A DNA stretch of 38,108 bases. It comes from Clostridia bacterium (lineage in GTDB: Bacteria; Bacillota; Clostridia; Christensenellales; Aristaeellaceae). The stretch's first letter is position 1. Every line of letters begins with the position of its first letter. The notes under the pieces were generated by a model. That model saw only the letters and a program-made list of their open reading frames with translations. It had not been told where the DNA came from and did no database searches. The position numbers and the translations under genes were made by a program. Shown piece after piece: positions 15,327-24,000 of the stretch. The DNA lies in contig JAFWEL010000071.1 in assembly GCA_017512905.1 (NCBI GenBank), positions 1 to 38,108 on the forward strand, in the 5' to 3' direction.

Positions 15327-17201
15327 CTACTGCCCCGCCTTCTTCCGCTTCTTGATTTCGTACATCTTCGCGTCGGCGGCCTGGACGCACTGGTCGAGGG
15401 TCTGGGGGGCATTGGCGTCCACCTGGACCTGGCCGACGGTCAGGCTCAGCCGGCAGGGCAGGCCCGCGGCCCCGGCGTCCAGCGCGCCGTCCAGGGCGTC
15501 GGCGAGGCCGTTTTCCCGGACGGACGCGATCACCAGGAATTCGTCGCCGCCATAGCGCATCATGAAGTCCCCGGCGCGGCAGTTCCTCTTGATCTGTTCC
15601 GCGGCGGCGCGAATGGCCGCGTCGCCGATCTCGTGGCCATAGCGGTCGTTGATGCCCTTCATGTCGTCCATGTCCACGAACAGGATCTGCGCGCCCCCCT
15701 CCTCCTGGAGGAAGAATTCATAGATCTGCCGGGCGAAGCGCTCGTAGCCGAAGCGGTTGTAAAGCCCGGTGAGGGCGTCGTGGACGTAGAGGTTGTCCAG
15801 AACGTCGTTGAGCTGGCGCAGCAGGCCCTTCTTGCGCACGTTTTCAATGGCGATCTCCAGGAAGCTGAATATGCTCTCGTGGAGGTTCAGCTTCGCCGCC
15901 TGGCTGATGCCGTTCATCACCAGATAGCCGATGGAATAGGTGTTGTAGTGCAGCGGGTAGAAGATCAGGAAACGCTGGTCGTCCATGATCCTGCCGGGCA
16001 GCAGGTAGCGGGTGGGAAAGCGGGCATAGACGTGGCCCTCGTCCGGCATCGCGACGCCGCTGCAGGCGGAGAGTATCATCTCCCGGCCGAAGCGCTCGGA
16101 ATCGCTGCGCCACTGCTTCTTGTCGTAGTTGTCGTAGTAATAGTCGTTGATGCACAGGTAGATGCTGTCACAGCCGAATATGGCCTGGTTGCGCTCCACG
16201 ATGTCCATCAGCTCGCCCAGGTCGGAGGCGTCGAACATCTCCGCGGCCAGCTGCTCCTGCTGGACGAAGAAGGCCTTCAGGGTGCGGGTTTGCTGGAAGT
16301 ACTTGTCCCGGAAGAAATCCGGGCGCTCGTCCTCCCGGCAGCCGCAGGACTCGGAGCAGATGACCCCGTATTCAAAGGGGATGAAATCGCGCTTTTCAAG
16401 GCCCTTGATCCGCTTCAGCAGGCATTCCATGGCGCTGTAGTTCATCGCGGAATAATCCCGGCTGACGGTGGACAGCCGGGGCCGGGAAAGCTCGGCGCTG
16501 GTGATGTTGTCGAAGCCCGTCACCCGCACGTCGTCGGGCACGCGAACGCCGCCCCTTTGCAGTCCCTCGATCAGGCCCAGGGCCATCTCGTCGTTGCCGC
16601 AGACGAAGGCGTCCGGCAGGGGCAGGCCCTTGCGGAGCCAGCGCTCCGCCACACGCAGGCCGTCGCTGGTGCGCCAGGTGCAGCGGATGATCTCGATATC
16701 GGCCGGGTCCAGATCGGCTTCGCGGCAGGCGTCGTTGAAGCCGTCGAGGCGCTGCCGGGCCTCGGGCGAGCCGTTGTCCATTATGCCGGTCAGGTAGACC
16801 AGCCGCCGCGCGCCGTGGCCCTCGACGAGGTGCCGGACGATGTCATGCTGGGCCTGCCGGTTGTCAATGCCCAGCACCGCGCAGCCCTCGATGGGACAGT
16901 CGATGCTCACCGCGGGGATGCCGGACTGGGCCACCCGCCGCGCGATGGCGTCGCGCACCGGCCCCAGCACGATCTGATTGCCCTGGATCAGCAGGCCGTC
17001 GAACTGGTCCAGGTCCACCAGGTCGAATATGGCGTATTCGCTGTGATCCCTGGCGTTGTTTACGTCCTTGCCGAAGCAGTCGAATATGCACAGGCTGACA
17101 TCCTCGTGATCGTCCACGAACTGCTCCAGGCCGTGCAGCGTGCTCTCCACCAGATCGTAATTCCAGTCTGCCGTGAAAAAAGCGATCCGATATCTGTTCA
17201 T
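15327..17201 (-). CDS. LacI-type sugar-binding domain fused to GGDEF diguanylate cyclase
   Basis: This 624-residue protein begins with a periplasmic-binding-protein-like domain (about 1-290, RIAFFTADWNYDLVESTLHGLEQF...), of the kind used as effector domain in LacI/GalR repressors, but without the DNA-binding helix-turn-helix and without a signal peptide. A Cys-rich joint (ICSESCGCRED) and a middle region (about 300-480) follow, then a GGDEF domain with RYGGDEFLV (GGDEF at 551-555). An RAGD inhibitory-site motif lies in the right place upstream. It should make c-di-GMP in response to a cytosolic ligand, perhaps a sugar. ATG 17201 has AGGAG seven to eight bases upstream; the open frame upstream lacks one. 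An inverted repeat at 17246-17272 lies in its promoter region. Confidence 0.92.
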   Translation of the reverse strand: MNRYRIAFFTADWNYDLVESTLHGLEQFVDDHEDVSLCIFDCFGKDVNNARDHSEYAIFDLVDLDQFDGLLIQGNQIVLGPVRDAIARRVAQSGIPAVSIDCPIEGCAVLGIDNRQAQHDIVRHLVEGHGARRLVYLTGIMDNGSPEARQRLDGFNDACREADLDPADIEIIRCTWRTSDGLRVAERWLRKGLPLPDAFVCGNDEMALGLIEGLQRGGVRVPDDVRVTGFDNITSAELSRPRLSTVSRDYSAMNYSAMECLLKRIKGLEKRDFIPFEYGVICSESCGCREDERPDFFRDKYFQQTRTLKAFFVQQEQLAAEMFDASDLGELMDIVERNQAIFGCDSIYLCINDYYYDNYDKKQWRSDSERFGREMILSACSGVAMPDEGHVYARFPTRYLLPGRIMDDQRFLIFYPLHYNTYSIGYLVMNGISQAAKLNLHESIFSFLEIAIENVRKKGLLRQLNDVLDNLYVHDALTGLYNRFGYERFARQIYEFFLQEEGGAQILFVDMDDMKGINDRYGHEIGDAAIRAAAEQIKRNCRAGDFMMRYGGDEFLVIASVRENGLADALDGALDAGAAGLPCRLSLTVGQVQVDANAPQTLDQCVQAADAKMYEIKKRKKAGQ

Positions 17202-17245
17202 AGTGTCGCTCCTGTTTGTGTAATGGGCGGTCACGCCCGATACCA

Positions 17246-17272
17246 TGATAATAGCATTGTGTGTAATTATCA
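17246..17272. promoter_or_regulatory. Inverted repeat, possible operator upstream of the GGDEF gene
   Basis: TGATAAT (17246-17252) and ATTATCA (17266-17272) are exact complements 13 bases apart, 45 bases upstream of the ATG. The arms also contain the best -10-like sequence (TATTAT on the minus strand). Autoregulation is possible but unproven. Confidence 0.4.
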
Positions 17273-17332
17273 AGGTGATCTTGAAAATATTCGGTCATCT
17301 CCACCGGGGGATCGCCCCGGACGTCGCGGACG

Positions 17333-17968
17333 TCAGCCCTTCAGGATCAGGCTCCCGAAGCCCTCGGGGCGGTGAAAGTCCGGCCCGGGCGCGACGATGG
17401 GGCTCCAGCTGGCGAAATGGGGATGGATCGACTCGTCGCAGCTGTAAAAGTTGCCCCGGAAGGGCCCGCGCCGGTCCATGGGCCGCCCGAACAGCTCCTC
17501 CAGCCATCCGAAGGGCACCGTACAGGCCGCGGCCCACCAGCCGCCTTCATGCCGCGAGGCCAGGATCTCCATGTCCGCGGGACACGCCTGGAGCACACGG
17601 CGATGGTCCCGGCCCGCTCCGACGCCGATCAGCGCAGCCCCGGCGGCATTGATCTCAATGTTCACATAGCGCGTGTCGTCCCCGAAGGGCTGCAAAAAGA
17701 ACTCCAGGCAGCTGTCCGTCCACACCGCTCCACCGAAGGCCGTCACCTTCGCGGAGACCGTCGGCTCGTTCGCGCACAGCAGCGCCCGAAGGCCCACGTC
17801 GTCCCAGGCGACATAGGCCCGGGCCTCGGGCCGGTATTCCCCGCCCCAGGCGTAATGATCGATGGGGGCATAGGGCATGCGGCAGAAGGGCTCCACATCG
17901 GGGTCGAACACCCGCCCTGACAGCGCGGGAAGGGGATGAACGGCAGGGTTTATCACATAAGTCTTCAT
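17333..17968 (-). CDS. CBM9-like (DOMON-fold) carbohydrate-binding protein
   Basis: This 211-residue protein resembles the carbohydrate-binding family 9-like proteins. It shows the WGGEYRPEARAYVAW strand pair near the N-terminus, the VWTDSCLEFFLQP motif and the INIEINAAG-type strand (NIEINAAGAAL), and ends in WSPI...FHRPEGFGSLILK. No signal peptide or membrane helix is seen, so it is probably cytosolic; its ligand is unknown. ATG 17968 gives the usual family N-terminus, although no convincing ribosome binding site precedes it. The frame is open upstream through the inverted repeat at 17983-18058 and into the end of the preceding gene. It is the last gene of the CotH surface operon by position; whether it is functionally linked is uncertain. 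Confidence 0.8.
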   Translation of the reverse strand: MKTYVINPAVHPLPALSGRVFDPDVEPFCRMPYAPIDHYAWGGEYRPEARAYVAWDDVGLRALLCANEPTVSAKVTAFGGAVWTDSCLEFFLQPFGDDTRYVNIEINAAGAALIGVGAGRDHRRVLQACPADMEILASRHEGGWWAAACTVPFGWLEELFGRPMDRRGPFRGNFYSCDESIHPHFASWSPIVAPGPDFHRPEGFGSLILKG

Positions 17969-17982
17969 AAGCCAATCATGGT

Positions 17983-18058
17983 GCAGGGGCGGCGTTGCGC
18001 CGCCCGCCGGGTAGAACGATAGAACCGTATCCGGGCGGGCGCACATCGTCGCCCCTGC
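17983..18058. repeat. 76-bp inverted repeat of the GCAGGGGCG type
   Basis: GCAGGGGCGGCG at the left pairs with CGTCGCCCCTGC at the right, and an inner GCCGCCCGCCGGG pairs in part with CCGGGCGGGC. It fits a small non-coding mobile repeat inserted between the lamin-tail and CBM9-like genes, just upstream of the latter start codon. Confidence 0.7.
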
Positions 18059-18071
18059 GTGTTTTCCTGGT

Positions 18072-19280
18072 TTATTCCGAAGGCGTCCCCACGCTCCAGC
18101 TGCCGTCCGCACCGCGGACGTAGGCCTCGTCGGTGTGCAGCAGGTCGTAGGTGGCGCTGTCCACGGGCTGGCCCTGGGCGTTGCTCAGGGTCAGGGTCTC
18201 CCCTTCGCTGGACAGCCGGAAGCTGGTGTGCAGGTGGCCGGCGTCCGCCGTCCGGTTCAGCCCGGAGCAGTACACCACCAGGGTGCCGCCGCCGGGGATC
18301 ACCACGCCCTGGGGGAACTTCCACATCCGGGGCAGGCGGGGCGTATCGGACAGGTACCAGCCGCTGAGGTCCACCGCGTCGCCGGAGGTGTTGCGCAGCA
18401 TCACATAGTCGTGGAACACGCCGCTCTCGTCGGGGCGCAGCCTGCTGTTGGAGGCCACGATCTCGGCCAGCTGTACCGGCGAATTCTGCACCACGCTGGT
18501 CAAGGCGCGGTAATTCTCCTCGGTGTTCAGCATGCCGGGAGTGGGCTGCTCGCTGACAGTCCAGTGGTCCCGGTCCACCCGCACATAGGCGGTGTTCTCG
18601 GAAAGGGCCGGGATGTTTACGGTGTCCACCGCCACATCCGCGTCGTTGAACAGCATCAGCACGTCGCCGCCGGAGGACAGCCGGAAGGGGGCGTGCAGCT
18701 CGCCGCTGCCGTCGTCCTGGAGGGTGCTGTCGGCGTAGACCACAAGGCCCTGTCCGGCCTCCAGCACCAGGTCGGGGAACACGAACACGTTGCCCGCCCT
18801 GGCGTTCTTGGCCAGCACATAGCCCCGCAGGCTCACCGGTCGCGAGCTGATGTTGGCCACCTCCACCCAGTCCGGGGTCTGGCCGTTGTCGTCCACCAGC
18901 ACGCCGCCGTTGGCGGACATGATCTCATTCAGGCGGATGGGGCCGTCGCCGTGAATCTCCGAAACCTGGGCCGCCACCGGCCGCTCGGCCTTGTCCTTCT
19001 GTCCGGTCAGCACGAAGCCGTTCGGCAGCAGCCCCTGCAGCAGCAGCCCCGCCACGAGGATCAGCGCGCAGACGCCCACCAGCGGCAAAAAGCCCCGGGG
19101 CAGCGCGCCGGCGGACGGGCCAACGGACGCCCCTGACGGCCTTCCCTGGGGCGGCCGGGGCGGATTCGACGGGCGGCGCTGGGCCTGAGGAGGCTGGCCC
19201 TGGACGGGGCGCTCGTCCTCCAGCGAACCGAAGCGGCTCTCGCCCTCGGGACGGCGCGCCGGTCTGTTGTATTGGGTCAA
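18072..19280 (-). CDS. Membrane-anchored protein with two lamin-tail domains
   Basis: This 402-residue protein has a Pro/Arg/Gln-rich cytosolic N-terminus (1-60), one membrane helix (about 63-84) and two lamin-tail (LTD) domains outside, about 112-235 (IRLNEIMSANGGVLVDDNGQ, WVEVANISS) and 272-385 (VQLAEIVASNS, YVMLRNTSGDAVDLSGWYLSD). It repeats the first part of the upstream CotH protein and lacks the kinase. LTD domains are immunoglobulin-like folds common in secreted bacterial proteins and thought to mediate binding to surfaces or nucleic acids; no activity can be assigned. TTG 19280 has GGAGG ten bases upstream, but that site lies in a GAGGTG-CACCTC inverted repeat (19281-19294) touching the start codon, which could limit translation. 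Confidence 0.88.
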   Translation of the reverse strand: MTQYNRPARRPEGESRFGSLEDERPVQGQPPQAQRRPSNPPRPPQGRPSGASVGPSAGALPRGFLPLVGVCALILVAGLLLQGLLPNGFVLTGQKDKAERPVAAQVSEIHGDGPIRLNEIMSANGGVLVDDNGQTPDWVEVANISSRPVSLRGYVLAKNARAGNVFVFPDLVLEAGQGLVVYADSTLQDDGSGELHAPFRLSSGGDVLMLFNDADVAVDTVNIPALSENTAYVRVDRDHWTVSEQPTPGMLNTEENYRALTSVVQNSPVQLAEIVASNSRLRPDESGVFHDYVMLRNTSGDAVDLSGWYLSDTPRLPRMWKFPQGVVIPGGGTLVVYCSGLNRTADAGHLHTSFRLSSEGETLTLSNAQGQPVDSATYDLLHTDEAYVRGADGSWSVGTPSE

Positions 19281-19344
19281 GAGGTGTTCACCTCCAATGG
19301 ATGATGAGTTGGGCAGATACTGATTGAGCGGAGCGTTGCGGTCT

Positions 19345-19536
19345 CCAAAGCCTTCCCCCGTTGGGGAAGGTGGCCCGCGCAGCGGGTCGGAAGAGGTCCT
19401 CCCCTTACCTTGCTGATCGCGCCTGTGTCCCTATGGACGTTGTCCCAGCGATGAGGACCCTCTTCCGTCTTTCCCCGAACAACGCAAGCGTTTTCGGGGA
19501 GATCCACCTTCCCCCGTTGGGGAAGGCTACTTTGGG
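19345..19536. repeat. MITE-like element with long palindromic terminal inverted repeats
   Basis: The termini at 19345-19373 (CCAAAG, CCTTCCCCCGTTGGGGAAGG, TGG) and 19504-19536 are inverted copies of each other. Each is itself a palindrome. Inside, GGAAGAGGTCCTC and GAGGACCCTCTTCC form a second nested pair. No transposase is present. The element splits the lamin-tail gene from the DUF4956 gene within the surface operon (gap 19281-19567, which holds no gene). A half-site CGACAAATCAG of the other repeat family lies at its right edge (about 19551-19561). Confidence 0.88.
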
Positions 19537-19567
19537 ACAGGCCGTCGTCTCCCCGACAAATCAGTGG

Positions 19568-20227
19568 TTAAATCGCTTCCCCATTGTACGCCACCAGGGT
19601 CGCGTCGTACACGCCGGGGAGATTGCGCAGCTTGTTCAGCAGGGCGTCGGGCTTGTCCACGCGCACCTCGTAGGTGGCCTCGATGCCATTGGCGGAGACG
19701 GTCTTGCTCTTGAGCTGCTGCACCTTCAGGTTGTTCACCAGCTGGTTGGCCTGGCGCTCGGATTCCTCGGACATGCGCACCACCAGCAGGTAGCTGTTCA
19801 GGCCCTTGGACTGGATGTGCACCAGCACCGTCAGCAGCAGGCCGATGCCCACCACCGCGCAGGCGGTCAGGAAGAACTGGCCCGCGCCCAGCAGGATGCC
19901 CATGGTCAGCGCCCAGAACATGTAGGCGGTGTCCAGCGGGTCCTTCACGGCGGTGCGGAAGCGCACGATGGACAGCGCGCCCACCATGCCCATGGACAGC
20001 TGTATGGATTCGCGGATACACATGACCACCGGGCAGGTGATCAGCGTCATCATCACCAGGGTGAGGGTGAAGTTGTTGGAATACATCACGCCCCGGTAGT
20101 TGCGCCGGTAGATCCACGCGATAAACAGGCCCGCGGCCAGCGCCAACACCAGCGACAGCAGGATCGTCGGAAACGACGCCGGGGTGATGGTCTGGGAGCT
20201 GAAGAGATTGGAAAAGATGCTGTTCAT
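19568..20227 (-). CDS. DUF4956 membrane protein
   Basis: This 219-residue protein has about four membrane helices in residues 20-140 and a cytosolic C-terminal domain (about 145-219). It carries the DUF4956 core GMVGALSIVRFRTAVKDPLDTAYMFWAL. DUF4956 genes commonly neighbour VTC polyphosphate polymerase-like and CotH genes, as here; the molecular role is unknown. ATG 20227 has GGAGG eight bases upstream. An upstream in-frame ATG lacks such a site. Forty-two bases separate it from the VTC gene. Confidence 0.93.
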   Translation of the reverse strand: MNSIFSNLFSSQTITPASFPTILLSLVLALAAGLFIAWIYRRNYRGVMYSNNFTLTLVMMTLITCPVVMCIRESIQLSMGMVGALSIVRFRTAVKDPLDTAYMFWALTMGILLGAGQFFLTACAVVGIGLLLTVLVHIQSKGLNSYLLVVRMSEESERQANQLVNNLKVQQLKSKTVSANGIEATYEVRVDKPDALLNKLRNLPGVYDATLVAYNGEAI

Positions 20228-20269
20228 GGGTTTTCCCTCCTGTGTGTTGCATATATTCAAAAGATAATA

Positions 20270-20977
20270 CTATCCAAGGGGTTCGTATCTGCGGCACAGC
20301 ACGTACTTCGACACGGCGCTGCGCTCGGCCTCCACGCCGTGGAGCAGCCCCGCGATGTACCCCGGCAGGTAGTTGTCGAACTTGACCTCCAGGATCTCCA
20401 CGTTCCGGTCGTGTGGGCACACCGTGGGCAGGTGCCGGTTGAACAGGTCCACGCTGGAAAGCCCCGTGCGCAGGCTCATGTCAAAGGTGATGCGCACGTC
20501 CTCCACCGGGTGGAGGTAGGCTTCCCGGGCGTAGTCCACGATCACCTTCGGGCGCAAGAGCCGTGTGCGCATCTGCACGTACACGTCCTGAAGCAGCGGG
20601 CTGTTGGACTTTTGCAGCCCCGAGGGGTTGCCCGCCACCAGCTGGTCGCACAGCCGCCGGGTGATCTGGACGCTGGACTTCTGGATCAGGTCGCCCAGCT
20701 TGCGCTTGCGCTCCAGGAAGATGGTCCTGTCGGACAGGTTGTAGATGCGGATGCGGTACTTGTCGCGGTGCATCACGCCCGCCTGCTTGTCGTAGAAGGC
20801 GGAATCCTCCACGTCGTCGAAGTACAGCGAGCGGATGACGTAGGGCCGGCCGCCCACGCAGTGCTCGTCCATATTCAGCGCCCCGCGAAGCCGCTGGCGC
20901 AGGGCCTCCAGCTCCGCCGGGTTGATGAAGTATTTCAGCTCATGCCGCGCCGGCAGGGCGTTTCTCTTCAGTTGCAT
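20270..20977 (-). CDS. VTC-domain protein (polyphosphate polymerase family)
   Basis: This 235-residue cytosolic protein has the tunnel-fold (CYTH/VTC) pattern. It shows RHELKYFI (11-18), RSLYFDD (49-55), the basic strand KYRIRIY (73-79), LERKRK (88-93) and a late EVKFDNYLP, all providing basic and acidic residues that face the tunnel in VTC4-type polymerases. The yeast VTC complex polymerises ATP gamma-phosphate into polyphosphate and moves it across a membrane. Whether this bacterial form makes polyphosphate is not known. It lies between a DUF4956 membrane protein, which could provide a channel or anchor, and a secreted CotH kinase. AAGGGG precedes the ATG. Confidence 0.9.
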   Translation of the reverse strand: MQLKRNALPARHELKYFINPAELEALRQRLRGALNMDEHCVGGRPYVIRSLYFDDVEDSAFYDKQAGVMHRDKYRIRIYNLSDRTIFLERKRKLGDLIQKSSVQITRRLCDQLVAGNPSGLQKSNSPLLQDVYVQMRTRLLRPKVIVDYAREAYLHPVEDVRITFDMSLRTGLSSVDLFNRHLPTVCPHDRNVEILEVKFDNYLPGYIAGLLHGVEAERSAVSKYVLCRRYEPLG

Positions 20978-21070
20978 AGGACCCCTTCTTTACGGTGTAT
21001 TGAGGGTGGCATGGCGGCAGGTGGCCGCCGCTACGGGGGGGACGTGGCAGCAGATCGCCCCGCCGCAAAT

Positions 21071-21094
21071 CCCTAATCCCTAATCCCCAACCCC
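21071..21094 (-). other. Four-run G-tract (possible G-quadruplex) at the CotH stop codon
   Basis: On the minus strand GGGGTTGGGGATTAGGGATT and then AGGG give four G-runs with loops of 2, 4 and 4 bases, starting inside the TAG stop of the CotH gene. The GGGATTA unit is repeated. It lies in the leader of the VTC gene, 93 bases upstream of its ATG. Confidence 0.5.
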
Positions 21095-24000
21095 TACGGC
21101 TTCTTTATCTCATCGAAGCTGACACCCACCTGAGCCATCACGTCGCCGAAGTAATGCTCGAACTGGCTCTGGGTCAGGGGCAGGTACTTGTTGTACTTCA
21201 TGAACTGGAGCATCCGGTAGGGGCGCTTTTCCGCGTAGCGCACGAATTCGCGGATGGCCGACTTGTGCTCGGACTCGCTGAACTCCCAGCGGGCGTAGTG
21301 GTCGGGCATCAGCGGCGCGATGGCGTTGTAGAACTCGTCCACCATGGCCTTGATGCTGTCGGCGCTGTAGGTGGTGGCCATCTTCTCGCCCAGGTAGGTC
21401 AGGAAGCGATCGACGAAGGTCTCGTTCTTCATGCAGGCGATGAACAGCTTGTTGTCGGTGCGCAGGTTGTTGCCCATTCCGCCAGGGGTCAGCCAGCGCT
21501 GGGGCGAGTTGGTGTCCACCGAGAAGGACCAGTCCAGGTCGAACAGCACCCACTTCCACTTCCCGTCCTTCTTCGGGTTGCGGTAGCGCTTGACGTTCAG
21601 CGTGTCGGTGTTGCCGGTGTACATCTCCACCGCCATGTATTCGATGTAATTCTGGATATCGATGGCGTTGTCCAGCACCTCATAGGCCTCGGCGGTGTTC
21701 ATGTCGTGGCTGGTGACGTAATCCAGCAGCTGGACCATGGTCTCGTTGCTGCCCTGCATCACGTTGGTGTTGGCCTTGATCAGGTCGATGTCGTCCTCGT
21801 CGCCCTCCCAGCCCTCGAACTGGCAGATGTTGGACTTGCAGATGCGCTCGCGCAGGTTGTAGTGGCCCCAGTACTGGCCGTCGATGTACAGTACGCCGAA
21901 CTCGGTCTCCTGGTAATCCACGCAGCCGCCCTCGGCCAGCCGCTGCAGCAGCGCGTCGCGGAAGCGGGTCTTGTAGCCGTCCTCGCTGGAGGAGCGCAGC
22001 AGGAAGGACTGGTATTCGGTGTAGGGACGGTGGCTGAATATGGGCGCCTCGAAGCGGTTCGCGCCGTACTTGCTGCGGGCGATGACCTTGAAGGCCTTCT
22101 GCTTTTCGGCGCGGCTGAACTGGCCGTGCAGCTTGATGCCGCACTCCTGGGAGATCATGGTGCTGCCGTCGGGGTTGAACACCTCCACGTGGGCCTCCCG
22201 CTCCCAGTCCATCCAGAAGTTCGCGCCCTTGTTCATCGAACCGAAGGGATACTTGGGCTCGGCGTTGGGGCCCTTGACCATGATGCCGGCCTCGTCGCTG
22301 GAGAGGTTGTAGGGGTCGGACACCAGCGACACCACGAACACGGTGCCGTTGCCGTTGTTCACGTCGTAGAGGTAGCTCTGGCTGTCCATGATGGACTCCA
22401 GGTAGCCCTCGCCGTAAACCCGGGTGCGCAGTATGGTGGTGCCGGTGACCTGGATCGGGCCGGTGTAGAGGGTGCTGCTCTCGGTGGGATCGGTGCAGTC
22501 CAGGGTGTAGTAGACCCGGCAGTTGGAGGGCACGGACAGCTCCACCGTCACGGTGTCGCCGGTGTGGTACATGCCGCCCTCCACGGAATAGATCGGCCGG
22601 GGCGCGCGACCGTAGTAGGCCGGGCCGCTGTTGGCCGTGCCGGGGGTCACCTGGGTGAAGAAGCGCAGGCCCGTGCCGTCGTCGGTGCGGCCATAGGAGA
22701 TGTCCTCGTACTGCATGGGCACGAACAGCCGGTCCACGATCCGCCCGCCGGGCTCGGACAGCACCACGGAATAGCCCCCGTCGGTGGACAGCCGGTAGTT
22801 GGTCTGGATGCGGCCCTCCGCCACGGCGTCCATGCCGTTGGCGAACACGCCCAGGTAGGCCCCGGGCTGTATGGCCGTGCCCGCGGGGAACTGCCACTTG
22901 CGGGGACGGCCCGCATTGTCGGACAGGCCCCAGCCGGACAGGTCCACCGCCTCGGAGGTGCCGTTGTACAGCTCGATCCAGTCGTTGGACTTGGAGGACG
23001 AGGCCAGCACCTCGGTGATGCGCACCCCCTTGTCGTTGCGCTGCATGATCTCCCGGGCCGCGGCGTCCGCGCCCTCGGGGGTGTTGGGATAGTTGGGCGA
23101 GGGCGAAAACTGCTTGCTCCAGCCGGTCTCCAGCAGGCTGTAGCTCTGGTCCGGCTCCATGGCCAGGACGCGGACGTGGCTGACGGTGTTGCCGTTGGCG
23201 TCGGTCAGGAACACATCGTCGCCCTTGTTGGAGATGCGGAAATTGGCGTGCAGGTGGGCCGGGTCGTCCTTACGATCCGATCCCGAGCAGTGCACGGCCA
23301 GGTAGCCGTCCGCGGGCAGTGAGATCGACGGGAACTGCCAGCGCAGCAGCTTGTCGGCCTTGTCGGAGAGGTACCAGTCCCCCAGGTTCACCGGACCGGA
23401 GGAGGTGTTGTGGATCTCCACGTAATCGGGGCAGGCCCCGGTTTCATCCATGAAGAAGGTGCAGTTGTCGGCCATGACCTCGGTGATCTCCAGCGGGCCG
23501 GGCGTCACCGCCACGGCGCGGGCGCTCTCCTCGCCGTCGCCGTAGCGCTCGACGCGGTTGGCCAGGCCGGGAGTGGGCGCGTCGCTGACCTGCCACTGGC
23601 CGGAACCGTCCCGGCAGTACACCTGGTCCCGGGCCAGGGCCGGGATCTCCACCAGGTCCACGCCCTTGCCGCCCTTGTCCAGCAGCGCCAGCGTCTCGCC
23701 GGAGGCGGGCAGCCGGAAGGGGGCGTGATAGCCGTCGGCCTGCTGGGCCTTGCCGCTGCCGTCGGCGTGTACCACCACAAACGCCCCCGGCTGGAGGATT
23801 CCGCCGGGGAAGGCAAAGGCCTGGGCGGGCTTGGTCTGCCGCACAAGGGCGTAGCCGGTCAGGTCGATGGGGCTGTCGGAGGCGTTCTCGATCTCGATCC
23901 AGTCCTCGATGCCCGCGGCGTTCCCCGCCCGGGTGGAGGCGTTGGCGCTCATGACCTCGCTGATGCGCAGCCCGGCCGATTCGCCCTGAGCGCCGGAGCG

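Noticed and set aside
21154-23322. Long plus-strand open frame opposite the CotH gene, with similar ones at 15633-17375 and 24108-26117
   Set aside because: All three lie antisense to genes with clear domains, in the frame that avoids stops because of third-position G/C. None has a ribosome binding site or recognisable motif.
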